NCBI RefSeq assembly: GCF_034702125.1
Contig: NC_085868.1
Span: forward strand, 41,621,859-41,685,858
Direction of reading: 5' to 3'
DNA length: 64,000 nt
From: Engraulis encrasicolus
Lineage: Eukaryota; Chordata; Actinopteri; Clupeiformes; Engraulidae
In this document: one piece after another, positions 39,881 through 54,392 of the stretch
Position numbering within the stretch: the first letter of the stretch is position 1
Layout: each line of letters opens with the position of its first letter
Notes under the pieces: model-generated
The model's input: only the letters and a program-made list of their open reading frames with translations
Told to the model about the DNA's origin: nothing
Database searches by the model: none
Made by a program: the position numbers and the translations under genes

Positions 39881-42032
39881 TTTACCTGCTCTAGGGTGGC
39901 AATGTGCTGGGTCTAGGTGTGTATTTTACATGTTCTAGGGTGGCAATGTGCTGGGTGTGGGGGTGTATGTTACATGTTCTAGGGTGGCTGTAAGGGTGTA
40001 AGGGAGTATTACCTGTGCTAGGTAGTGCTGGGCGATATGAAAAAAAAGACATACATCATGATATGGATTACTTTATATCATGATAACGATACAGATCACG
40101 ATATGGATTACTTTATATCATGATAACGATACATATCACGATATACCACAATTACCATGTTTTCAGTTATTCACTAGATTTTCTCTTCATTATGTCATGC
40201 CGCACGTTTCTTTAAAATCAAGCCAATCAACCAAGTTTCTTAAAGGTGCACTGTGTAATATTTTTAGCAGTTTATTCCCAGAATTCATGCTGCCCATTCA
40301 CAAATGTTACCTTTGCCATGAAAACTTACCACCACCATTACATTGTAAGTATTCATTATGACTGGGGAAACTGCATTTTTCATACATGAAAAGGGGGGAT
40401 CTTCTCCATGGTCCGCCACTTTGAATTTCGATAAATAGACATTTATGACTGCAGAAATTACTGTACTTTGGACACACTATTAAATATTAATTTATTATTG
40501 AGTTAATATTCAGGAAAAGCTCAAATTTGGCAGTAGACAGCACAGTTTCAATGATCAGCATAGTTGCAATACCTACTCTGGCCACAATCTTACACAGTGC
40601 ACTTTTAAAATGATATTACATTTCGTATCATCTACAATAATGGATAAAGTTAGTTTATCACGATAGGAACGACAGATGAGAAATAGTACGATAGAAACTT
40701 TTTCATCACGATAACGATAGATATCGTCATATCGCCCAGCCCTAGAGCTAGGGTGTAGGGGTGGATATTACCCGTGTTAGGGTGCCAATGTGCTAGGTGT
40801 ATGTGTGTAAAGGTGTATTTTACCTTTTCTAGGGTGGCAATGTGCTGGGTGTAGGTGTGTAATTTACCTGTGCTAGGGTGACAATGTCCTGGGTGTAGGA
40901 TAGGGGTGTAAGTGTGTATTTTTCCTGTCCTAGGGTGGCAATGCTCTGGGTGTAAGTGTGTATTTTACCTGTTCTAGGGTGGCAATGTGCTGGGTATGTG
41001 TGTAAAGGTGTATTTTACCCGTGTTAGGGTGCCAATGTGCTAGGTGTATGTGTGTAAAGGTGTATTTTACCTTTTCTAGGGTGGCAATGTGCTGGGTGTA
41101 GGTGTGTAATTTACCTGTGCTAGGGTGGCAATGTCCTGGGTGTAGGATAGGGGTGTAAGTGTGTATTTTTCCTGTCCTAGGGTGGCAATGCTCTGGGTGT
41201 AAGTGTGTATTTTACCTGTTCTAGGGTGGCAATGTGCTGGGTATGTGTGTAAAGGTGTATTTTACCCGTTCTAGGGTGGCAATGTGCTGGGCGTGGAGGT
41301 GTATTTTACCTGTGCTAGGGTGGAAATGCTCTGGGTGTGGGGGTGTAGGTGTGTAATTTACCTGTGCTAGGGTGGCAATGTGCTGGGTGTAGGGTAGGGG
41401 TGTGGGTGTATTTTACCTGTGCTAGGGTGACAATGCTCTGGGTATAGGTGTGTAAGTGTGTATTTTACCTGTGCTAGGGTGGCAATGCTCTGGGTATATG
41501 TGTGTAAGTGTGTATTTTACCTGTGTTAGGGTGGGGAATGGATCGCACTCAATTTTTCTTCTTTCTTGTGGTTTTTATTTTATTTTAACTTTGCAGGGAC
41601 TGACATGACAGACGTTTCGGCTGCACAGAGCCTTCTTCAGTGTCTGTGGAGCGGAAACGTCTGTCATGTCAGTTCCTGCAAAGTTAAAATAAAATAAAAA
41701 CCACAAGAAAGAAGAAAAATTGAGTGCGATCCATTCCCTACTACTAGATTACTTCAAAGACGCACCAATAAGACGGAAGAGCGCGGTGTGTGGAAGATAA
41801 CCTGTGTTAGGGTGGCAATGCGCTGGGTACAGGTGTGTAACTGTATTTTACCTTTTCTAGGGTGGCAATGTGCTGGGTATAGGAGTGTATTTTACCTGTG
41901 CTAAGTTGCCAATGCAATGCGCTGGGTGTGGGTGTATTTTACCTGTGCTAGGGTGGCAATGTGCTGGGTGTCTGTTTCAGACACAGCCGTTTCGCTGCCC
42001 TGCTGGACCTCTGCGGCAGCTTCCATAGTCAT
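33627..42032 (-). CDS. creb1: CREB1 transcription factor, complete coding sequence
   Basis: cAMP-responsive bZIP factor binding TGACGTCA as a dimer and recruiting CBP/p300 when the KID serine is phosphorylated. Seven coding exons: 41943-42032, 38005-38151, 37479-37579, 36816-36955, 36185-36367, 34465-34612 and 33627-33771. They sum to 954 nt, giving 317 aa (human isoforms 327/341). Visible: an N-terminal MTMEA... start, the TVTLVQLPNGQTVQVHGVIQ stretch, the kinase-inducible domain with RRPSYR (Ser about residue 111, equivalent of Ser133), a Gln-rich region with ITQGGAIQLANNGTDG, and the basic region/leucine zipper to the C-terminal CHKSE. All splice phases agree. No exon corresponding to the human alternatively used alpha exon was seen. 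Confidence 0.98.
34369..34405 (-). repeat. Duplicate of creb1 exon 3' edge with splice donor
   Basis: Identical to 34465-34501 except one base, including AAGAACAG|GTATGC-type donor, 96 bp downstream of the true exon end. The upstream sequence ACGCACCCCACGCCCAAG is a possible weak acceptor. Confidence 0.95.
34465..34612 (-). CDS. creb1: creb1 exon with start of the basic region
   Basis: Acceptor TGTGTGTGTGCAG|CG, donor AAGAACAG|GTACGC. It encodes ASGDVQAYQIRTANSSAIAP through KREVRLMKN. Its final ~36 bp and donor are repeated at 34369-34405. Confidence 0.97.
34728..34818. mobile_element. Tiny TTAA palindrome
   Basis: TTTAAAGTGATACTGTACCAT mirrored by ATGGTACAGTATCATTTTAAA, with TTAA at each end. 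It is in a creb1 intron. Confidence 0.8.
35810..35955 (+). repeat. Dispersed repeat, second copy
   Basis: GACGGTACCATGCTCAGGGT ... CCCTAACCGCATAACCATGA, the same family as 10785-10985. It is in a creb1 intron. Confidence 0.8.
36185..36367 (-). CDS. creb1: creb1 Gln-rich Q2 exon
   Basis: Acceptor GGCTGCAG|TT, donor GCAGG|GTAAGT. 183 nt with AITQGGAIQLANNGTDGVQG and TILQYAQTSDGQQILVPSNQ, the constitutive activation domain of CREB. Confidence 0.97.
36816..36955 (-). CDS. creb1: creb1 exon, second half of KID
   Basis: Acceptor CCAAACAG|G, donor CAATACA|GTAAGA. It encodes KILNDLSSDAPAVPRIEEEK then SEEDSAPAITTVTVPTPIYQ, including the ILNDLSS helix that contacts the KIX domain of CBP. Confidence 0.97.
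37060..37312 (+). mobile_element. Dispersed element in creb1 intron
   Basis: GCCGTGCCCTCCTAGTGAGG ... TTAATTGTTATGCTCTTGGT and AGTCGATGATAATCAGGCT match 23930-24183. An inverted third copy is at 58310-58690. Confidence 0.8.
37479..37579 (-). CDS. creb1: creb1 KID exon (phospho-acceptor Ser)
   Basis: Acceptor GTCTTTAG|ATT, donor CCTACAG|GTAATA. It encodes ISTIAESEDSQESVDSVTDS then QKRREILSRRPSY. RRPS is the PKA site; upstream serines match the casein-kinase/GSK3 cluster of CREB. Confidence 0.97.
38005..38151 (-). CDS. creb1: creb1 exon encoding the Q1-region/PNGQTVQV segment
   Basis: Acceptor CTCTCCAG|GTG, donor GTGCAG|GTAGG, 49 codons beginning VSMAAAQASASGPTVTLVQL. Highly conserved with vertebrate CREB1. 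Confidence 0.96.
38270..39660. repeat. Diverged tandem repeat in creb1 intron (about four units)
   Basis: Units recur near 38270, 38650, 38945 and 39580, each with a TTAAGAAAA(T/G)G(A/T)GGACT-like start, CCAGGGT/CAGGCCCTTTTATTAG and CCACCTC/CTACTTCCAGGTTAA. A retroposon tail (AAGAAATTGACAATAAAACC then GACTTGACTTGAC) is at 39270-39305. Confidence 0.65.
38371..38393 (-). repeat. Duplicate of creb1 exon 5' edge
   Basis: GAGCTGCTGCCATGGACACC repeats the plus-strand sequence at the start of the 38005-38151 exon (GGCTGCTGCCATGGACACCT), in the upstream intron. It continues into a GCACCCACC/ACCCGTACCCG-rich repeat (38410-38560). Confidence 0.85.
40023..40744 (+). mobile_element. hAT-like element inserted in the creb1 minisatellite
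   Basis: TAGTGCTGGGCGATATG ... CATATCGCCCAGCCCTA, flanks GTGCTAGG (40015-40022) and GAGCTAGG (40745-40752), 7 of 8 identical. Rich in ATATCATGATAACGATA. Confidence 0.85.
40244..40604 (+). mobile_element. TTAA-flanked miniature element, copy B, nested
   Basis: AGGTGCACTGTGTAATATTT ... CACAGTGCACTT between TTAA 40240-40243 and 40605-40608, inside the hAT element. Confidence 0.88.
41532..41740. mobile_element. Near-perfect palindrome in the creb1 minisatellite
   Basis: GGAATGGATCGCACTCAATT mirrored at 41720-41738; arms about 95 bp around AGAGCCTTCTTCAGTGTCTG. Contains the GACAGACGTTTCGGCTGCAC motif common in fish dispersed repeats. The array resumes at 41799. Confidence 0.88.
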
Positions 42033-42041
42033 TTAGATCAC
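41943..42041 (-). CDS. creb1: creb1 first coding exon
   Basis: Acceptor GATGCAG|GTGATCTAA at 42042, ATG at 42032. It encodes MTMEAAAEVQQGSETAVSET then DTQHIATLAQ, donor GCACAG|GTAAAAT, phase 0. Its last ~21 coding bases and donor are the founder of the minisatellite that fills the following intron. Confidence 0.95.
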
Positions 42042-44424
42042 CTGCATCAACACACACACGCACACACACACACACACACTCATTATTCACATGAACCTCA
42101 CAAATGCACAAGCAAGTACAGGCTTGTGTGCGAGTGTTGCAAAACATAAAAATCAATCATATACACACTTCGATCGACTACACAAACTCACCCTGGAGAG
42201 AAAGTTATTTCAAAGAACCACATTATAGACGAAGCAGACCAGAAGACTTCAGACCAAAAGAAGGGAGCATTACTGGAAGATAGCACGGTCGGACGGGCAC
42301 ACACTCAGGAGTGTGTATTTGAGGTACTCAACAGTTGAATGGTTGTGTTTTGTGGTATTGATGGGGAAGGGTGGGGTTCTATTCTACTGCCCCCCACTGA
42401 AAAGAAGTCATGACGAGGGAAGGGAAGAGGGGGTGGGTGGGGTGCGGGGGTGACCCAGTTCACTTAGCGCCCCCAACATGCCAGTACTAACCTCTCAGAC
42501 TGACCCATTGACACCCTCGCACAGGAGTGTGCAGTCTGTCGACTGGAGCCACAAATAACATGCATAGCTCGCCAGTCAATATAGAATAGGGTTGCCAACC
42601 GTCCCGATTTGTCCGGGACGTCCCGAATTTTAGGTGTATTTTATTTGCCCCGTGAAGAACGGCTCCCGTCCCGCATTTCACGTGTACTCGTTCTAATTGC
42701 GCTACCGATTTCAGCCACTAGGTGGCACCAGAGACTGTGTAATGTCTGCTGCATGCCTGTGCTGTCTTTTCTATTGGAAATCGCCTGTGCATTACACTGT
42801 ATTGGTTAAGAATTTTAACTTAGGCACTTATCTGTTAATGTAACTGCAGATCCCTTTTGTATTTTATAGTGCCTTATTCTTATTTGTATTTTCTCTTGTT
42901 TCCTTTTCCCTTTTAGACTGTGTGTTAACCTAGGGATAAATACATGTCATTATAAACCTGAGCTATTGACCAAATCCCATCGTCTCCTCATCATTCCTCT
43001 ACCTGGTATTCTAACCGATACCCCATCTTGGAAAACTCCTCATACCTAAACGAACCAGCCACCTAGCCTCCCCAATATTGGGGAGAAAATAAAATCCTGA
43101 AATAAATCCTGAAATTAGTAAGATTGCGGTCTGGATAAGAAACCATCATGATTTCTGTCATGGGTAGGTTGAAAAAACCTTTTCAATACATTAAAATGCA
43201 GGAAATTGCATCTAAAAAAACACAATTTTTTCTGGGGGAGGGCCCCCAGACCCCCCCTCCGACAAATGTCCCTCTTTTCAGGATCAGGGAGTTGGCAACC
43301 CTAATATAGAACCACAAGTCTGTCCTGGCTATGGGGTGGAGGGTGTACAGCAATATCAAATGTGAGGGGACTTGACAGCTTGTTTTGTGAAATATGCAAT
43401 GGTAGAGTACAGGGTTTAACTACCCATGGCACTTCTATTTTGACCATGGAGTTTAGCACACAGAAGCATGGAACTTTCTAGATGTGGGTAGGGGGCGGAA
43501 GAACTGCCGTTTCTTAGCTTGTTTTATGTGCAGTGTGAGAGTGTGTGCTGCTGACTGAGAGATGGGAGTACTACTAGTCCAGACTCGCCCATGGCTCAAA
43601 CTAAGGCGAGACTTGCCAATTTGCCGCCTTTTTCACTTCCGTATCCATTTTCAAGTCCATTGTGCGTAGAATCGATGTCATTTCGTACATTTCTTGTTTA
43701 CATTTTGGACGTTGATATATTTAAAAGACGGTACATAATATACTTGTTTCGACTAATAGGAAGTGGTCGCACCATGCATACTGGAAACGTGAACCAGAGT
43801 AGAAATTTGTTCCAACTATCGAAATCTGACACCATCTGTTCGATTACATGTAAAAACTAGTGGAATGAAAGTTACGCAATCTTTCGCAACTACGAATACG
43901 CAATGAAATGGGCCCAGCATTACAGCAATTGCGTTGCTTGAAAGGGCGAAAACTTACTGCAGATATCTCAAGCCTCGCCTAACCAACTCTTTATATGGCA
44001 TTGGGTTTGCACTGGGTGGGTTGCTAGCGCTCTGGCTAAATGTTCGACTGCATGTGTCCAGCAGCTCGCCGTTCCATTTCAAGATGTTAGCCCAGAACAC
44101 CATGTCATAGGAATTATTATATGCCATCTTGCTCGCTGAGATGCCCATCCAATCCCATAACTTGAACAGTGCTGTGGCTAGGAACCTGCCCAACATTAAT
44201 ATGCTAGTTTCTGCCATGGATGCATAACAGATCACAGTCGTTTCCTCCAACTCAACATCTCTTTCTGACTCATTCGAGCTAACGGGCTAGCTAGCAACTT
44301 AGCTGTGTGAAACATGCCCACCGCCGCCATGATCTCTTTGTTAGAAACGGACCGAGCATTGCCGAATATTAACTTATACGGTGTGTGCATTATCGGTTTC
44401 CCCCACCGACGCGCCTCTTCTTAC
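42042..44424 (-). other. creb1 5' intron
   Basis: No coding exon supported. 42590-43305 is bounded by inverted TAGGGTTGCCAAC / GTTGGCAACCCTA ends (element about 715 bp), with the flanks ATATAGAA and ATATAGAA as an 8-bp duplication. 43560-44300 looks single-copy, without a supported frame. Confidence 0.55.
42592..43302 (+). mobile_element. hAT-like element with 8-bp duplication in creb1 intron
   Basis: Starts TAGGGTTGCCAACCGTCCCG and ends GGGAGTTGGCAACCCTA, with ATATAGAA immediately before and after. It carries CTGTGTGTTAACC and a GGGCCCCCAGACCCCCC-like stretch; no transposase frame. Confidence 0.8.
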
Positions 44425-44480
44425 CCGACACAGAGTCTGCTCGTCACTCCCGGGCCCTCGGAGCTCCACTTTTATTCAGT
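44425..44480 (-). ncRNA. creb1: Probable non-coding first exon of creb1 (5' UTR), upstream limit uncertain
   Basis: In a CpG-rich block, minus strand has CTGTGTCGG|GTAAGAAG, a strong donor at 44425/44424. An AATAAAAG TATA-like motif is at 44470-44477. This is the natural partner for the acceptor at 42042 in the 5' UTR. Listed as an untranslated exon, not a separate RNA gene. Confidence 0.5.
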
Positions 44481-45094
44481 CCGACACGTAAGAGACCGCG
44501 TCAGGCTACACCTCCGTCGCGTCACCGAGGACAACAACACGGAGAACGAGGGGGACGAAAATCAGCTCTAATTCACTATCGACAGGATCCGATGTGCTGA
44601 CGGAAAAGGCCGAAACTACACCGAGGAGTGCCGAGCCCTACACGAATATGGGCGGAATTACACGAAACACTCCCTCACACTGCGCAAACTCACCACAAAT
44701 CCTTCTCGAAAACAAATACAAATGACTACTTTGCATACTATTGTTTTAATAAATAACCGTTCCTACAGATGAAGACCTGCTGTCTAATTTGAGAAATCAA
44801 CTCTTTAGTTTCGACCTATTTTCTACGAAACCGTTCAGCGAGTATCCATTGGTGGGACGGACAACTGGGCTATGGGCTTTCTGATTGGTCAGGATTTGAC
44901 AGAGAACCAATTTCCACCAATGACATACGACTGTGTGCTGAAAGCCTGTGATGAGAAAATTGCAGTCACTCTTCCTGTTTGGAATCAAACCAGGAAATAC
45001 AAGGCATGTAACTCGGGACGTCGAAGTTGTTTTGTTTTGTGGGATAGTCGTCAGTGTATTTCTTATTTCTCTTCTAAAATCACGCATACCAAAA
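44425..45094. promoter_or_regulatory. creb1/chmp2b head-to-head promoter region
   Basis: About 670 bp between the creb1 exon 1 donor and the chmp2b ATG. CpG-rich at the creb1 side with TGACG half-CREs at 44442-44446, 44499-44503, 44520-44524 (all minus) and 44598-44602 (plus). The chmp2b side has four CCAAT/ATTGG motifs (44847, 44884, 44897, 44910) and ETS-like CTTCCTG and CAGGAAAT sites near 44970-45000. Confidence 0.55.
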
Positions 45095-51610
<6,516 letters not shown>

Positions 51611-51624
51611 AGACAGAGACTCTT

Positions 51625-51926
<302 letters not shown>

Positions 51927-51990
51927 CTAGAAAATGTACAGCTTGGACTTCTAAGGGCATAATCTGTTGGGACTATTTCTACTACAATCA

Positions 51991-52049
<59 letters not shown>
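51991..52049 (+). repeat. (CA)n tract
   Basis: 58-bp CA tract; the likely chmp2b 3' UTR continues here. No poly(A) signal was assigned with confidence (nearest plus-strand AATAAA at 54637). Confidence 0.95.
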
Positions 52050-52052
<3 letters not shown>

Positions 52053-52521
52053 TACATGCATGCTTTGGTTTTAACTAACATGAGTCCTTTGTCCTTTGTC
52101 AAGCCTTTTGCAGTTCAGATAGTCTCCACAGGGTGGTGCTCTCCCCACACTATAGCATATCTACGTTATACAATACTGAGTCTCAGGCGTGTTTGCAGGG
52201 CCGCTGACAGCTTTGGCTGGGTTCAGTCAGTACAATGTTATCTGAAAGGGCACCCCCACCCAATACATACATTGGAATGAGAACCAAAGTCTGGGGCCCC
52301 TCTGTCCCTGGGCCCGGGACTACTGTCCCCTTTGATCCCCGCCAGCTGCCCTGCTTGTTTGTGTGTGTTTGTGGGAGTGTGAGGTCTGAATGCTCTGAAT
52401 GCACCATGGAAGCTATATGCATTATTGAACACTTCCTCCTTAACATTTTTCATCGATATGGTCTGGCCCCGTGTAAGTAGAATTACGATACACATGTGTG
52501 CACACGATCAGCCTACCTCTC

Positions 52522-52526
<5 letters not shown>

Positions 52527-52606
<80 letters not shown>

Positions 52607-52629
52607 CTCTATCTCTCTATCTCTCTATC

Positions 52630-52684
<55 letters not shown>
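52527..52684 (+). repeat. (CT)n/(CTAT)n/(CTCTAT)n compound microsatellite
   Basis: CT, then CTAT units (52557-52605), then ATCTCTCT units, then CT again. Confidence 0.95.
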
Positions 52685-52688
<4 letters not shown>

Positions 52689-52789
52689 ATACTCACTGAG
52701 CCCTCTGGTGGCCCATGTAGACAGAGTGTAACTGAGTTCAGACCCTCAAACTGGTTCATGGCCAAATGTGAGCTCTGACCACCTGTTTT

Positions 52790-52790
<1 letters not shown>

Positions 52791-52848
<58 letters not shown>
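52791..52848 (+). repeat. (GT)n tract
   Basis: 57 bp of GT followed by a short GA run. Confidence 0.95.
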
Positions 52849-52863
<15 letters not shown>

Positions 52864-53252
52864 TGAGGGAACCACAGTCCGGAAGAGGAGTCTGTGGATT
52901 CTCCCACCTCCCACAGTTCTTACTCAGTCTGTGCCACACGTTGTGTGTGTCTGTGTGTGTCTGTGCTGTGTGTGAGTGAGTGTGCACGTGCCCGCCTGTG
53001 CCCATGTCTGTGTGTGTGCTTGAGAAATTGTGTGTTGTGTGGGTGCGTGTGTGTATAGAATATAGATATGTACAGTATATTATCTGGAATGCGGAGTTGG
53101 ATATTATGAGACGATTTTGAACCCAAAACATTTTATTTAGTGTGTGTGTGTGTGCGTACGCGTTGGTGTGTTTCAGAGAGGCTGTCTTGTGTTCTAATCT
53201 AATCCACTGTGTCCTCTAAAGGTGACTTGACTTGATTTGAGTGCTACAGACT

Positions 53253-53540
53253 GAATTCCAATATGCAGACTTCTGTCCTCCACTTGTGCTTGTGGCGTTG
53301 CGTGTTGCTGACGCCCCGCCTCCATGGAGAAAACAATACGTTTTCCCCGCTGTCAGCCTAGCCACAACAATTTGTTGGGGGACTGTTCTTCATTCACCAT
53401 CCCAATTGGAAATGAGGAAATGACATTAGAATTGTGCTTTTGCAAGATATTGAATTGATTTTCTGTTGTTGGTGACATCATGAGGTCACAAGCAGGCAAG
53501 TGAGCAAGGAAGGACGGAAGTCCACATATTGGAATGCACA
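53253..53540 (+). mobile_element. Third copy of the TGCATTCC/AATATG element
   Basis: ATTCCAATATGCAGACTTCT and CCACTTGTGCTTGTGGC at left; ACGGAAGTCCACATATTGGA at right. Family of 27605-27904. Confidence 0.8.
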
Positions 53541-54139
53541 CTGTGTTTCCTCAGGAACACTGCAGTCTGTCTGCCTCCTCAGGTAGCACAACACTAGACT
53601 TGTTCTGCTTCCGCAGTTGGAGCATTTGAAGGGTTTCATTGCAAGACGACGTATCCACCATTTTTGACTTATGCATTTTATTATTCATAAAATTGATTGT
53701 TGACAAGTGCTATGTTCTGTGTGTTCATTCTTGCATTCAAATATTTTGAGAACATACTTTTTAAACCTATGTAAAATGCATTTTGCAATGCAAAGCAATG
53801 GTCAATGGCCAATTCAAAAATGTGCATTTTCCAAAATGGATGTACGTCATTTCGCAACAAAGCTCTTCATTTACTATCTGCACAGTAAATGTTGTGGTGT
53901 TAATTCAACACTTTGAGAGTTCATTTAAGTCCAAATGATGTCAAATCAACTCTCTAATTGTTAAATAAGCACTGCAGAATTTACTATGTGGTTCTACAGA
54001 AAACTGCTGGCGAACTAGAGTGTTGTTTGTTAAGGTGATACTGGATCTCCAGTAAGATGTTGAAACACTGCATGCAGTTTGAGTTCATATGTTAGAACCC
54101 TTGAAATTGTGCCCGTTGGCGAGCTGACACGGAAGACAC

Positions 54140-54392
54140 TCCACATTGTAAAATGTTCACAGTTAATTCAACATTTAACACTCCTAGTGGTGCTGCCGGC
54201 AGGGACGCTGCTAAAAATGTTGGGCCCCATGAAAGATTCATTTTGAGCCCCCAAAATGACATTATGTTATCAGCATCCTTCAGGGGCCCTGCCAGTGCTG
54301 TCGGGCCCTTAGAATCTGTAACACCTTTACCCCCCCCTCGCGGCACCCATGGCTGCCGGTGTTGAATTAACACTGAACATTTTACAGTGCAG
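54140..54392. mobile_element. Miniature element with nested insertion
   Basis: CATTGTAAAATGTTCACAGT / AGTTAATTCAACA on the left mirrors TGTTGAATTAACACTGAACA / TTTTACAGTG on the right. A second GGGCC-rich sequence (54195-54355) is inserted between. Confidence 0.75.

Larger units (their letters stand above)
39765..41975 (-). repeat. Minisatellite built from creb1 exon edge, ~25 units
   Basis: Plus-strand core CTAGGGTGGCAATGTGCTGG, spaced 44-60 bp with GTGTATTTTACCTG between, from about 39765 to the true exon at 41943. On the transcribed strand each unit is ATTGCCACCCTAGCACAG|GT, that is the IATLAQ codons plus donor. A 245-bp higher-order block (40774-41021) is repeated at 41016-41266. Two transposons interrupt the array. 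Confidence 0.95.

Noticed and set aside
41561..41740. Rho-independent-type terminator or structured RNA at the long palindrome
   Set aside because: Bacterial terminator logic does not apply; it is a dispersed inverted-repeat element.
44314..44571. 85-codon plus-strand frame starting MPTAAMISLLETD in the CpG-rich promoter
   Set aside because: It overlaps the proposed creb1 first exon and half-CRE cluster, has no recognisable domain and no clear link by splicing to chmp2b; CpG islands often have chance frames.
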